DNA from: Peribacillus butanolivorans
GTDB taxonomy: Bacteria; Bacillota; Bacilli; Bacillales; DSM-1321
Assembly: GCF_001273755.1 (NCBI RefSeq)
Contig: NZ_LGYA01000001.1
Span: 2,143,583-2,207,582, forward strand
Reading direction: 5' to 3'
Length of the DNA: 64,000 bases
Part shown: piece by piece, positions 28,065-38,152 of the stretch
How the letters are laid out: the number at the start of each line of letters is the position of its first letter
Numbering within the stretch: position 1 is the stretch's first letter
Translations under genes and position numbers: made by a program
The notes under the pieces: model-generated
Told to the model about the DNA's origin: nothing
Databases searched by the model: none
Seen by the model: the letters and a program-made list of their open reading frames with translations, nothing else

Positions 28065-28528
28065 TTTATAATCCCCTTTTTATATTCTTATCATTATTAT
28101 TTGCAGATAATATAATAACATGTTAATTATGTTTAATTTTATCTTAAAAGTTAAAAAATATAAGGAAGTAAAAGAGGATTAAAAGGTGTCGTTTATTTGG
28201 ATGTATTTATAGTATCTTCTACAAATTCGGGAACTGACTTCACTTGAAGAATATAGACCAAGCGTTTTTTGAACAAGTTTTTTCTCAAGGAAAAACTGCA
28301 CTTTATTTCATGGGGATCACTACATCTCGAATGGTTAATACAAAGGGTTAACTTTAGGTAGTACTGGTACAGTAACTGATCATGTTATAAGTTAAGTTTA
28401 AAATGATTCGATGAACAGAAGGAATCAACTGTGTAATACCAGCTAAAAGATAATCCCCTGAATTGGAACTAGAATAAATGACCATAATGACCATAATAGC
28501 CATAGATAAAAATATAAAGGATGATATC

Positions 28529-29041
28529 ATGATTTATATCTATAATGACTATGGTGGGACACATACCACGGCTCTAGCAGCCGCCTATCATTTAAAAGAA
28601 ATTATCCAATCAGAACGAAAACTAACTAAAGAAGAAATATTAAATGTTAATTACTTCAATAAATTAACAAAAGATGATTCAGGGAAAATTATTTTTCATG
28701 GGATAGATGAAAATGGAGACTCGGTATATACTCTAGGACGGCGATCATCCAAAATTGTTGTTCCGGCATTAAAAAACTTAAGCTTCATACTGCAAAACAA
28801 ACATCAATTTCATGAAAAAATAATATTCTCTAATACATCACCAACTGTACCGTTTGTGATGTCAATTGGGGGTTTTTTATCAAGACAATTAAAAATTGAT
28901 TTTATTGGTGTACCATTATTAATTATAGGTGCCAAACAATGCTGTGATAATATTTTTCGGTTGGTTGAAAACACCAAACAAATAGGGAAATTCTCAAGTG
29001 AGGAAAAAGTGATTATTTTAGAAAATGAAAAATATAAATGA
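28529..29041 (+). CDS. DUF3189-family protein
   Basis: 170 residues. It opens MIYIYNDYGGTHTTALAAAY, the typical start of DUF3189 (YabK-like) proteins, with a GGTHTT loop that might bind a phosphate. ATG 28529 follows AAAGGATGA; the frame runs open to 28478 but without a ribosome site there. Function unknown in the family. The preceding stretch 28065-28528 holds no intact gene; a short frame near 28269-28350 could be a protein remnant I cannot name. Confidence 0.7.
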   Translation: MIYIYNDYGGTHTTALAAAYHLKEIIQSERKLTKEEILNVNYFNKLTKDDSGKIIFHGIDENGDSVYTLGRRSSKIVVPALKNLSFILQNKHQFHEKIIFSNTSPTVPFVMSIGGFLSRQLKIDFIGVPLLIIGAKQCCDNIFRLVENTKQIGKFSSEEKVIILENEKYK

Positions 29042-29336
29042 TAATAGTTAGTATTTTATCTAGGTGAGAAAAGAGATATCCCTAGCACAGGAAGTCGGTT
29101 AAGCAAGATACGTTGAGTCAACCATAATAAATGTTGGCTCTTTGTTGTTACGCATATGAAAGAAACTACATGTTAACAAAAATAAGTAAATTACCACTCA
29201 TGAATTAATAAAATCGAAAGTTTTTTGGAATCTATGTAAATTTTGTAATGAATATACGTGAATTTCGTAAATTTTTGGAATCCTAGGTATTTTCCTGATT
29301 TTTAGTTGTATGATTGAGAAAAAGGAGTTTATTGAG

Positions 29337-29528
29337 ATGAAATTTTCAGAAACTATTGTAAATTTTTTTTCAATCAAACAAAAAGAAATACCCGACACAC
29401 ACTTTCAATGTCATGTCTGTGACGGAACAGGTGCCTATGATATATATACTGACTGTCTTACTTGTAATGGAAAAGGGCTAATAAGTAAAATTGAGTATTT
29501 TAGTAGGCTTGAAAACGGTGAAATCTAA
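29337..29528 (+). CDS. Small DnaJ-type zinc-finger protein
   Basis: 63 residues with two CxxCxGxG motifs (CHVCDGTG and CLTCNGKG) that should bind one zinc, as in the DnaJ cysteine-rich region. AAAGGAG lies nine bases before ATG 29337; an earlier in-frame ATG at 29310 has none. Such mini-proteins are frequent in Bacillus; their role is unclear. Confidence 0.65.
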   Translation: MKFSETIVNFFSIKQKEIPDTHFQCHVCDGTGAYDIYTDCLTCNGKGLISKIEYFSRLENGEI

Positions 29529-29668
29529 AAGTTTTAATGTTGACTGTTACTATGCCTTATCGATTTACAGATAGCGCTACAGAAAAACCTAAGAATAGGG
29601 AAAATGAATAATATTGTTTAGTTACACAGTTAGATTTTATTTTTTTATCTTTCATTAAATAGGTAGGA

Positions 29669-29881
29669 TTACAAGAACCTTGTCAAAAATTCTACACTTA
29701 TATTATTTCCAGTAAAATACATTAAAGTATTTGTAGGAAGCCAACAAGTCACATGATCAAAATAGAATTCCCTAGGAGTCCTTTTAATAGGAAGAAACTG
29801 TGGGTATCTTGAAAAATAAATAAGCAACAAATCCAAAGTCGTCCAAAAGGTCGGCTTATTAATTTCGAAATGGGGAGACAA
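29669..29881 (-). CDS. Doubtful minus-strand ORF
   Basis: A 70-codon frame rich in aromatic residues, without a convincing ribosome site and overlapped by a second open frame. It could be part of a decayed gene. The rest of 29529-30229 shows no other gene. Confidence 0.15.
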   Translation of the reverse strand: MSPHFEINKPTFWTTLDLLLIYFSRYPQFLPIKRTPREFYFDHVTCWLPTNTLMYFTGNNISVEFLTRFL

Positions 29882-30229
29882 AAGATATTCGAACTTGGAT
29901 TATCAGCTTTGTTTATTGGCACCCTGTTACCCAACTATTCAAAGCATGGACAAGACTTTTGGGAGTTTTAATGGTCATAATTGCATAGATATTATAAAAG
30001 GAAGTACAAAAAAGCTTTATGACAAATGGTTAAAAATCAGAAAAATGTATCAAGCAATGATATTCATTTAAATTGTACGAGTCAGATAACCTTTATAATC
30101 TTTTACAAACAAGGATAAGAAAAAGTAAAAGCACTGATAGTTAAGGGTGAGCAATAATTTGTGCTGTAAGGAATTAATTAGAGGGGATTATATCCTTTTG
30201 TTGAAATGATTAGAAAGGGGGTGGTGAGT

Positions 30230-30514
30230 GTGAATAAAGAAAGAGTACGTTTGGCTATTTTAAAGGAATTATACAACGGAAATAACGCCTTTAAACATGT
30301 GGATTTAGGGATTGAACCTAATGCCCTTAATGATGCTGTTGAATTCCTACAAGACGAAGGGTATATTGATGGTGCTGAAGTATATCTTACAGGGAATTAT
30401 GATATATCCAACGCTATGATAATTGAAAAGGGAGAAGATTATCTAGAGGATAACTCCCTATTAATGAAAGCGTACAAAGGGTTGAAGGGAGCGAGAGATT
30501 GGATAAAAATTTAG
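30230..30514 (+). CDS. YjcQ-family protein
   Basis: 94 residues. The pattern KERVRLAILKELYNGN ... VEFLQDEGYIDG ... IEKGEDYLEDNS ... GARDWIK matches YjcQ, a winged-helix-like protein common in Bacillus prophages. The GTG start at 30230 has AAAGGGGGTGG before it; an upstream ATG at 30206 overlaps the site. Supports a phage origin for this region. Confidence 0.75.
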   Translation: MNKERVRLAILKELYNGNNAFKHVDLGIEPNALNDAVEFLQDEGYIDGAEVYLTGNYDISNAMIIEKGEDYLEDNSLLMKAYKGLKGARDWIKI

Positions 30515-30614
30515 TAACAACGTTAAAGCATCCAATCATTGGATGCATTTTTTTTATCATAAATCGGAACAAATGTTCTATAATATAACTTATAGAATGA
30601 ATGGAGTTGTTCCT

Positions 30615-30959
30615 ATGTCACTTAAAGATCGCGGAAATATTAAATGGAAATCAGCTATGTTTTTGCCTGAGCACGTTAAATTACTAAAAGATTTAAATAA
30701 AGATTATTATCGGCAAGTAAAACCAATATTAGATGAATACCAAATAGAAGAGTTTGAAAACAAAATACACAATGCTATGGAGTTTAGTTCACCAGTAAAG
30801 TTTACTGTTTGGGAAGACGGCTTCGATTGGGAGTATACAGGATTATTACATAGATTAGAACCAAAAACTAATTTGATTCATTTAGAGTTGGAGAAAGAAA
30901 AGGGATATATTATAAAAATAAAATTTGAAGATATTGTAGAGGTTGAAGTTAAAGAGTAA
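30615..30959 (+). CDS. YolD-like protein
   Basis: 114 residues. Features of the family: DRGNIKWKSAMFLPEH at the N terminus, then a small beta-rich domain (FTVWEDGFDWEYTG). YolD proteins often lie next to a UvrX/ImuB-type DNA polymerase in SPbeta-like prophages, but no polymerase gene is present here. ATG 30615 follows ATGGAGTTG. Confidence 0.75.
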   Translation: MSLKDRGNIKWKSAMFLPEHVKLLKDLNKDYYRQVKPILDEYQIEEFENKIHNAMEFSSPVKFTVWEDGFDWEYTGLLHRLEPKTNLIHLELEKEKGYIIKIKFEDIVEVEVKE

Positions 30960-31004
30960 AGAAATTTAAATGGAAATACCACTTTGTTATATTCTTAATT
31001 TTAC

Positions 31005-31172
31005 ATGTTACTCACAGAAAAGTTAAAAAATGTGAATGTAAACTTAAATCAAATAGAGGAAAAAATTAAAACTACAAAATCAGTGATAAAAGAAAATAAA
31101 AAAGCTAGTGACAATAATATTACTAGACTGTGTTCGGATAAATTGTTGCTCAGGAACACAGTCAAAGTCTAA
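31005..31172 (+). CDS. Possible small coiled-coil protein
   Basis: A 55-codon frame with heptad-like content (EKLKNVNVNLNQIEEKIKTT). No ribosome site, so it may be a fragment. The rest of 30960-31704 holds only a hairpin terminator. Confidence 0.2.
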   Translation: MLLTEKLKNVNVNLNQIEEKIKTTKSVIKENKKASDNNITRLCSDKLLLRNTVKV

Positions 31173-31327
31173 GAAATGTTGTGTGAAAAGAGATATGAAT
31201 ACACAATCACACGATTTGTTTTTTTGCTTGTTTATCAAGCATAATAAGGAGAAGTGATTTATTATTTTTCAATAGCTGCATTTTTTCAAAACATAGCTTT
31301 TTATTTACAATTAAATGAATTTATCTA

Positions 31328-31360
31328 AAAAAACCACTAGTCATATAGGATTAGTGGTCT
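31328..31360 (+). terminator. Hairpin terminator
   Basis: AAAACCACTA ... TAGTGGT followed by a T-rich tail. No intact gene precedes it closely. Confidence 0.5.
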
Positions 31361-31704
31361 TCTTTATTTTCAATAAACTCAACAACTTCCTCAAGTCTAC
31401 ACAGATGTCAGGGACGGTAGCAATTACGTAAAATTTAAAAGGAAGGATTTATCATTTAAAGGTTCTTTTGAATTGAAAGGACCATTAAAACAGCTGCTCA
31501 AAGAGTAGTGGATAACCATATTAGAATCTATTTGTATAGAAAACTGCTGAAGTGGCTTAATGAGCAGAGTCGAGAGATTAATGACACTCATTTGAAATGT
31601 ATTTTTTATGTAAATAAAATATAAACTTATGGTAATCCAGGTACTTATGTATTAGTATAAATATAGATTGTGGTTCTTTATAACGAATTCAGGGGGGAGA
31701 AAAC

Positions 31705-33094
31705 GTGCTTAATAGAGGTGTTTTGTCATTGGTTGCTGTAGGGTTATTAGCTTCGACAGTGTCCGTTGGTACTGTTAAGGCTGAAGAAAACGAGAACGCG
31801 TTGGCTAGGAAAGCTATAGAAAGTCAAGTTGAAAAGCCACTCCAAAAAGGGATCATTAATTCTAAAACATTTAATCAATTTGAAAAAGTATTAAAAGGTT
31901 CTCAATCAAACTCAGTACATAGGTTCAATAAAATGGGTAGGATGAGCAGTGGCTCTTCTGAGGAAGATTACTTGATTGAAAGTGAATATAATGACGACTT
32001 TAATTCAGCAAATATATCATCATATGAAAAACCGACAATCGGTCAACTACTTCCTTTGTACGATGTCGATTTTTATAAAGTAGAAGTACCTCAGAGTGGA
32101 GTTTTACTAGTAGCTGGGGAAACTAACTCATATGCTATTGATCTACTATTTACTGCCGTACAAAAAGATTTTGTTGAGAATAATAACTTGGAATATTTGG
32201 GTAGCGAATATGAGGATGATGTTGAAGTACAAGCATATCAAGCTAAAGCTGGCACATATTATGTGGGTGTTATAGACACTGATAATGACTACATTGACAA
32301 TAATACAGTAGAGGATTTATATGCTATCTCAACTGGATTTGTAGATAATGTTAAGCCATCTAAGCCAAGTGTTAATAAGGTTGACAATAATGACAAAGTT
32401 ATAACAGGGAAAGCAGAAGCTAATTCTACGGTTACTGTTAAAAGTGGAAGTAAAGTGTTAGGCTCTGCAAAAGCAACATCTAAAGGAACATTCTCTATTA
32501 AAATAGCCGTGCAAAAAGCGGGAACTAAATTGACCATCACAGCTAAAGATAGTTCAGGGAATGTGAGTTCAAGTGTTTCTGTAACTGTTCTAGACGTTGT
32601 TCCACCAAGTAAACCTACCGTAAGTAAGGTAGATAATAATGACAAAGTAGTAACAGGGAAAGCAGAAGCTAATTCTACGGTTACTGTTAAAAATGGCAGT
32701 AAAGTATTAGGCTCTGCAAAGGCAACAACGAACATTCTCTATTAAAATAGCCGTGCAAAAAGCGGGAACTAAATTAGCGGTCACAGCAAAAGATAGTTCA
32801 GGGAATGTGAGTTCAAGTGCTTCTGTCACAGTGTTAGATGTTGTTCCACCAAGTAAGCCTACGGTAAGTAAGGTAGATGATAATGATAAAGTTGTAAAAG
32901 GGAAAGCTGAAGCATCATCGACTGTGACCGTAAAGGTAGGTAGTAAATCCCTTGGTTCAGCGAAAGCAGCGTCTAATGGGAGCTACTCAGTTAAGATAAA
33001 AGCACAGAAAAAGGGAACTACCCTTTCAATAACTGCAAAGGATAAAGCAGGAAATGTTAGTTCAAAGGCAACTACTAAGGTTGTAAAACATTAA
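31705..33094 (+). pseudogene. Secreted Ig-like repeat (Big_6-type) surface protein, frameshifted
   Basis: The GTG start at 31705 follows GGGGGGAG; a signal peptide with VGLLASTVSVGTVKAEE comes first. Residues about 85-215 look like a PPC/pre-peptidase-type beta domain (SEYNDDFNSANIS). Three near-identical repeats of about 83 residues follow, each with TGKAEANSTVTVK, AKDSSGNVSS and VPPSKPTVSKVD. The second repeat lacks five bases near 32729 relative to the first, which ends the frame at 32745; the original frame resumes and runs to 33094. Restoring five bases gives one protein of about 460 residues. No LPXTG anchor is visible. Confidence 0.82.
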
Positions 33095-33218
33095 ATTCAC
33101 GGTAATATTACATCTGTTGTTACAGATGAATCATTAAAGACAATGGACATTCTAATAAAACTAAATCAAGTAGGAGTACTCAATATCCGTAATACTTCAA
33201 AAACTTGGAGAGAAGAAA

Positions 33219-33455
33219 ATGAGTATAAAGAAAAGTCAAACATTCGTACAGTTAGATGTGAGGAATTGGGATAATACTGAATTAGTAGAAAGTTTATATG
33301 AAATTTGCGAGACGAGTAAAGAGTATGAAAATGATGTAGTAGAGGTTCATCAGGTTGTAGACTTAGGGAAACTTAAAAATGATTGGAGATATTTAATCAT
33401 TCTAAATATTTCACAAGACCTAGATAATCTGGGTGCGCAAATAGACCATTATTAA
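33219..33455 (+). CDS. Small hypothetical protein
   Basis: 78 residues, soluble, no motif that I know (FVQLDVRNWDNTELVESL). GGAGAGAAGAAA precedes the ATG and a terminator follows, so it is probably a real gene. It may be immunity-like or phage-derived, but nothing shows that directly. Confidence 0.5.
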   Translation: MSIKKSQTFVQLDVRNWDNTELVESLYEICETSKEYENDVVEVHQVVDLGKLKNDWRYLIILNISQDLDNLGAQIDHY

Positions 33456-33484
33456 AAACAAAAACTTCACTTAATTAATGCTTG

Positions 33485-33518
33485 AAACCACCAGTCAAAT
33501 TACTGGTGGTTTTCTTCT
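33485..33518 (+). terminator. Terminator after the small hypothetical gene
   Basis: AAACCACCAGT ... ACTGGTGGTTT perfect 11-bp stem, then TTCTTCT. Confidence 0.75.
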
Positions 33519-34169
33519 GTTTGAACTAATTCAATTACTACACTTCTATATTGCATTCAAGGTATTTTCTATGAATATTGCATGTCAGGTTAGAGCCTAT
33601 TATGAAAATCGTACAGGTAGAATAGTAAAATTCTACAAAAGTCAGGCAAAGAAACATGGTACATGTGCTAGAACTATTCAGAATATTATTCTTGGAGTTT
33701 CGTATAAGTAGAAGGTTTAATGAAGGATCCTACATACTTTCCAGAATCCATAAATCAAGCATACAAATTATTTAATGAAGCAATGTGGATATCAGTATAC
33801 CTAAGTTATTTTTCTATGACTCATTGTGCTCTACAGAATGAGAGAAAAATTTGCTGAGATTAAATAATAAAAATTACATAATACAACGTATTTATTACAT
33901 AGAAAACCACGATAGAATACATAATATTGATTGTGCAATAGTGGTTAAGATATTTCAAATTAGATAAAATTTACATAATACCTCATTGGTAATGAGCTTG
34001 ATATTACAATTGATTATTTGCTAGCTTGCATAATAATAATCGAGAGAATAAGTATTGGTTTAAGTGGTTAACTATTTATATGCATGGGGCAATTTATGGC
34101 TTTGGAGTGTGCGCAGTACAAGGTTCAAGTGCTAGTTAAAGAGTTCTGAATAATCCGGGCGAAAAGAAA

Positions 34170-34518
34170 ATGAATGAATGTATACCTATACTTAGTAAAT
34201 TTCACTTAACTCCTGATGATCCATATCCAAATGATCATCCAGCAGTATTGACTGATGATCATGCACTGTCATTAATAAAAAGACTAGCTGAAAATGAAAT
34301 AAATGTACGTTTCCTACTACTATTAAAAAGGAAAAAAATCTTTCAGTATTAGAAGTTATACAAAATGGTATTGTAAAGAAAATGATGAAACTAAGTTAAA
34401 CGCAGATTATGCTAAGGAATATGGTCTATCTAATACAGAAATTAATAATCTCCAACAGGCATTTATTGAAATTTCTTCAAATGATTTAAATGAAATTGAA
34501 AGTGAAAAAGATTATTAG
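34170..34518 (+). pseudogene. Broken gene of unknown family
   Basis: A first frame (34170-34352, MNECIPILSKFHLTPDDPY) runs out, and a second frame from about 34350 continues with WYCKENDETKLNADYAKEYG and SNTEINNLQQAFIEISSNDL to a stop at 34516. Together they look like one protein of about 115 residues cut by a frameshift. No family recognised. Elsewhere in 33520-34798 short open pieces (for example 34093-34137 and 34644-34722, which read like small hydrophobic peptide tails) lack starts; I see no intact gene. Confidence 0.3.
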
Positions 34519-34798
34519 AGAAGGAAATACTTAAACAAGACGATGTTATTCAAATAGGCGAACTAACAGTATAAGCTGCTGGTAGACATCTGCACCGCCT
34601 TCAGTATTGTAAAAAACTTTAAAAATTGTATTTGGAACCGTTGTCGGGTTGACTGTTGCTACTTTAATTGTTCCAGACATGTATAAATTAGGAGCTTATG
34701 CAGCTTGCCACAAATGGGGTTAAAAGAAACCTAAAGTTAAAGGTGCGTGTAAAACACTAGGATACTGGTATAATATCCGAAACTAAGGGGGAAACACA

Positions 34799-35014
34799 AT
34801 GTTTGACATACCTGACTTTTCGAGAGTAAAAATACTGAAATTATCGATACATTCTTTGCTTATATGCATTTTATTAAGCTTAGTTAGCTTAATTATTAAC
34901 GATATTTTTTCAATTATCGTTGATGAAAGAATTAATTTGAATTTATTTTTTATTCCAATAATCATGGTTTTTTGGGTTTTGATAGCAATTAAAAAACCAA
35001 CATACCAAAAATAA
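34799..35014 (+). CDS. Small membrane protein
   Basis: 71 residues with two membrane segments (about 18-40 and 47-65). AAGGGGGAAA lies before the ATG. Function unknown. Confidence 0.5.
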   Translation: MFDIPDFSRVKILKLSIHSLLICILLSLVSLIINDIFSIIVDERINLNLFFIPIIMVFWVLIAIKKPTYQK

Positions 35015-35125
35015 TTTCAGGATAAGAGTCTGGGCACAATGATCAGGCTTTTTTTATATTTGTTTTACAATAAAAATATCACTATTCACCCTATTTACGA
35101 AAGGTTTTTCTTTATTAAATCATCA

Positions 35126-35272
35126 ATGCAGATTTGCATTCGTGAGGACGAAATAAACCTCGACATGGACGACTTAAACATAGCGCAGACCGCGGTTGAT
35201 AGCGGTCTTGCAGTAGTAAATCGCGTATTCATCATTGGCTACGACGATTCGCAAGTGAAAATTTGGCGTTAA
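35126..35272 (+). pseudogene. Fragment of unknown gene with higher GC
   Basis: The frame to 35272 is open back to 35039, but only from about 35126 does it look coding (EINLDMDDLNIAQTAVDSGL), with GC higher than its surroundings and no ribosome site. Probably the tail of a gene brought in by a phage. Confidence 0.25.
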
Positions 35273-35314
35273 TTCCCGAAATTTATTCGGAAGTTTTAGA
35301 CGGAGCAATCCTGG

Positions 35315-35503
35315 ATGAATCCTTTAATTCCTTTATTTTCTTTTATTGTTACAATAGTTATTTTCTTAGTAGTGCATATGAATACTTATTATCGGAGCAC
35401 TTGTGATGAACTTCGGCCAGATTACGGAATCATTCTTTCCGAAGAAAAACGAGGAAGGCTAAGGTTTTTTGATAAAAAAATCGGCGCCTGCAAAGAAAGA
35501 TGA
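35315..35503 (+). CDS. Small hypothetical protein with one membrane segment
   Basis: 62 residues: an N-terminal membrane helix (residues 4-22) and a basic tail. No good ribosome site is seen, so the call is weak. It lies just before the next, better supported gene. Confidence 0.3.
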   Translation: MNPLIPLFSFIVTIVIFLVVHMNTYYRSTCDELRPDYGIILSEEKRGRLRFFDKKIGACKER

Positions 35504-35570
35504 ACCCATTTGTAGGCGGATGCGTACATATAACAAACAAGATAATATAAGGAAAAGGGACGGTACTATT

Positions 35571-35996
35571 ATGGGATTTTGGAAACAGGTTTTTAGACCT
35601 CGGGTCAGCGTATTGGAGGGCGGTCACGTATTAACTGATAATGTCGAAGGCAAAGGGCTCGTTAATAGAATGTCTGTAATTAAGGGGAGGAAGTCAGGCG
35701 AAGTCAAGGTCACAACGGCATTTGGACAGAAGCACTTCACACTTTCACGGATTGAGTGGGAACAAAGTGGAAATCGTAACGTCGGTAAAGCTAATGGTAG
35801 TACTATACTTAGTACGGCACTTGTGGGTTCAGTCGGTACAATCGCTGAAGTTGCTGTCAGAGCAATGAAAAAAGACAACTCGACTGCGTACATTTATTTG
35901 ATTGACGAAGATGGCGAGGAGCACAAAATCCTCGTTCAGTGTACGAAGGAACAATTTGTACAAATATATAAATTGTGTAATTTATATAAAAATTAA
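35571..35996 (+). CDS. Hypothetical protein with central Gly/Ala-rich segment
   Basis: 141 residues. A beta-rich first half (KVTTAFGQKHFTLSRIEW) is followed by a short hydrophobic stretch (ILSTALVGSVGTIAEVAVRA) and another beta part (YIYLIDEDGEEHKILVQC). AAAAGGGACGG precedes ATG 35571; the longer frame to 35469 lacks a ribosome site. The layout suggests a PH-like domain around a membrane-facing loop, but I do not recognise the family. Confidence 0.5.
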   Translation: MGFWKQVFRPRVSVLEGGHVLTDNVEGKGLVNRMSVIKGRKSGEVKVTTAFGQKHFTLSRIEWEQSGNRNVGKANGSTILSTALVGSVGTIAEVAVRAMKKDNSTAYIYLIDEDGEEHKILVQCTKEQFVQIYKLCNLYKN

Positions 35997-36210
35997 ATAA
36001 AGTGTTTCCTAGGAGTGTGAAAATAATGAGCCCGCAATAATCCCTCTCCTATATACGAGAACTGTGGATAGTAGGTACAGAAGGTCACAAAGTTTTTGTG
36101 TGAGAGTAATATTTAAAGTGTACTGCTCTTTGTTGTATTAATACGGTATCATTTACCTATACGTTTCTTTGATGGAGGTGTCAAATTAATCAAATTTAAG
36201 GAGATGCCCC

Positions 36211-36571
36211 ATGAGAAAGAGTAAGTTAAAGAATATAAAAAGAGAACATGTATTGAAGGCTATTGAAATTGTAGAAGAAGAGGAAATGTTTCCTTCATTT
36301 AAATACGAACTTGCATACAAAGGCAATAGATATTCTCCAGTAGATGTATGTAATAAAGATTGCAAGTAAAGAAGCTAATGGGGTAGAATTTAGCACTCTC
36401 TCAGGGGGCAATCAGACAAATAATGTCTTAATCGACCTTGGTTTCACGGTAGTTTTAAAAGGAACAAAGCAAGTTATTGGGAAAGATCACTCATATAGTA
36501 AGAGAAAACTTTTTAAAAAAAGTGTATACCTTGAGTTATACAATGTCAAACGGTATAAGCTCGTAAGGTGA
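36211..36571 (+). pseudogene. N-terminal head domain of an McrA-like HNH nuclease, frameshifted and truncated
   Basis: ATG 36211 follows AAGGAGATG. The first frame reads HVLKAIEIVEEEEMFPSFKY and KGNRYSPVDV, then stops at 36369. A second frame picks up at about 36350 with ASKEANGVEFSTLSGGNQTN and NVLIDLGF. The two pieces together match the head domain of ScoMcrA-type nucleases (pattern HVL.AI ... Y.G.RY.PK.V ... FSGG...N..L..LGF). The nuclease part is missing. It lies 340 bp before an intact EVE-like/HNH gene. Confidence 0.55.
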
Positions 36572-36608
36572 CCGTTACACTGAACGGAAGAAAAACAGCG
36601 GTATATAG

Positions 36609-36677
36609 AGTAGATTAGCTGGATAGAGCAACGCCCTTCTAAGGAGTCGGTCGTGAGTTCGAATATCTCCCGGGACA
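36609..36677 (+). pseudogene. Decayed tRNA-Arg (TCT)
   Basis: The segment carries most of a Bacillus tRNA-Arg: GCTGGATAGAGCAACG (D arm), CCTTCTAAGG (anticodon TCT) and GGTCGTGAGTTCGAAT (variable and T arms), ending CGGGACA. The 5' acceptor strand is wrong, the D arm lacks its CTCA, and the anticodon stem has lost bases, so it cannot fold properly. It may mark an old integration site or be a leftover from phage-carried tRNA. Confidence 0.6.
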
Positions 36678-36680
36678 TCC

Positions 36681-36751
36681 AAAAGGGTTGATATATTAAG
36701 GTTCTCTGGTTAGAAATAATCAAGAGTGTCCGACCTATATCAACCTTTTTT
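36681..36751 (+). terminator. Long hairpin with T tract after the tRNA relic
   Basis: AAAAGGGTTGATATA ... TATATCAACCTTTTTT, about 14 bp of stem around a 40-base loop. Confidence 0.55.
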
Positions 36752-36908
36752 GTGTTGTTTGTAGGTTTTGCCGTCGGCAGGAATCCATTATCACAGAAGA
36801 CGTTTTTGGCGATCCGTGACGAATTGTATTGGAAGTTGTTATTTTAATAGAATATTTAATGTAAAATAGAATATATCAAAACAGCCACGTTTTTTAGGGG
36901 GAAGCAAT

Positions 36909-37832
36909 TTGAATAATTTTATTGTTATGCAAGGTCACACTTATCAGGAAGAAAAAGATCTAGGGATTATTTGGTCGCCACAACAGGATAAGGGAGGAAA
37001 TGTACCGCACTCTTGGCAACGTATGAAAGAGGTACAAAAAGGCGATCGAATCTTTCATTATGTAAAAGGTTTAATTGTTGCAATTAGCGTTGCAAATGAT
37101 AATTATAAAAATGCTCCTAAACCTTCTATTATGCAAAATCATAGCAAATGGAACGATGAAGGCTATTTAGTGAAATTAGAATACCATGAGTTAGATGTAC
37201 CTTTAAATGTTAGGGCTGGGTTAAATGAAATTCTCCCACTACTCCCAATTAAGTATTCGGCATTTCAAAAAAATGGTGATGGCAATCAAGGCTATTTATA
37301 TCCTTGTAATGAGGAACTGGCTATTAAACTTCTAGATTTGATTAGTGATTTAAATATATATCAAGTAGACCAGGAACAACTTGAGCTATCGATTGATAAT
37401 GTGAGAAGAACAGAAAGAAATACATTAGTTCCAGTTATTGCAGAAACAGAATCAGAAGTAAAAACAAAAATTCGTTTAGGTCAACAGAAGTTTCGCAAGT
37501 ATCTTACGCCATTGTGGGATCATAAATGCGCATTATGCAGTATTGATTTACCTGAGTTACTAAGAGCGAGCCATTCGAAACCGTGGAAAGATAGCACAAA
37601 TGAAGAACGTTTAGATCCATACAACGGCGTACTGCTTTGTTGTAATCATGATGCCCTGTATGATAAAGGGTTAATTGCATTTGATGGACAAGGACGTTTG
37701 CACATTTCTTCAGTTATCTGTAATGTAGATTATTTGAAGTATGGATTAGTACCAAGTACTAAAATTCAGATTCATTCCAAAAATAAAGTGTATTTTAAGT
37801 GGCACAAGAGGAATATTTTTGAAACAAATTAG
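36909..37832 (+). CDS. EVE-like-domain HNH endonuclease, probably modification-dependent
   Basis: 307 residues. The first half (about 1-150) resembles an EVE/PUA-like reader of modified bases (GIIWSPQQDKGGNVPHSWQR; GDRIFHYVKGLIVAISVA). The second half holds an HNH nuclease: CALCSIDLPELLRASHSKPW (about 205-225), LLCCNHDALYDKGLIAFDG. This combination is known in type IV-like restriction proteins that cut modified phage DNA. The TTG start at 36909 has AGGGGGAAG before it. It is intact and stands alone. Confidence 0.78.
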   Translation: MNNFIVMQGHTYQEEKDLGIIWSPQQDKGGNVPHSWQRMKEVQKGDRIFHYVKGLIVAISVANDNYKNAPKPSIMQNHSKWNDEGYLVKLEYHELDVPLNVRAGLNEILPLLPIKYSAFQKNGDGNQGYLYPCNEELAIKLLDLISDLNIYQVDQEQLELSIDNVRRTERNTLVPVIAETESEVKTKIRLGQQKFRKYLTPLWDHKCALCSIDLPELLRASHSKPWKDSTNEERLDPYNGVLLCCNHDALYDKGLIAFDGQGRLHISSVICNVDYLKYGLVPSTKIQIHSKNKVYFKWHKRNIFETN

Positions 37833-38048
37833 TGAAATCTATAAAGATTTATAGTAGGTATACTTACACGACAATCTTTTTCAAAAAAAAGTAGTGATTT
37901 GTACTACGATTATATGTGAACATTAATCATAGTAATTTTGAATACATTTAAAGTTATTCAAAATACTGACATGCCAAGAGTTAATGATCGAAAAACGTGA
38001 AATCGACGATGTCGTACAGGATGTATATCATAACTTTTAGTTATAAAC

Positions 38049-38085
38049 AAAAAGACAGTAAGCAAAGATAAGCTCACTGTCTTTT
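38049..38085 (+). terminator. Hairpin terminator
   Basis: AAAAGACAGT ... ACTGTCTTTTT, a 10-bp stem with T tract, about 210 bp after the HNH gene. Confidence 0.65.
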
Positions 38086-38152
38086 TGATTTAATATTATT
38101 ATTGTACTTAATTAAAGGAAACCCTTATTAACATGTTTTAGAGCATAAATTT

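Noticed and set aside
28269..28350. Possible remnant of a DNA-binding or phage protein before the DUF3189 gene
   Set aside because: One frame gives a plausible 27-residue segment, but I could not tie it to any family and it has stops on both sides.
32289..32735. 148-codon minus-strand frame across the Ig repeats
   Set aside because: It arises from the repeat structure of the sense gene; no ribosome site and a low-complexity translation.
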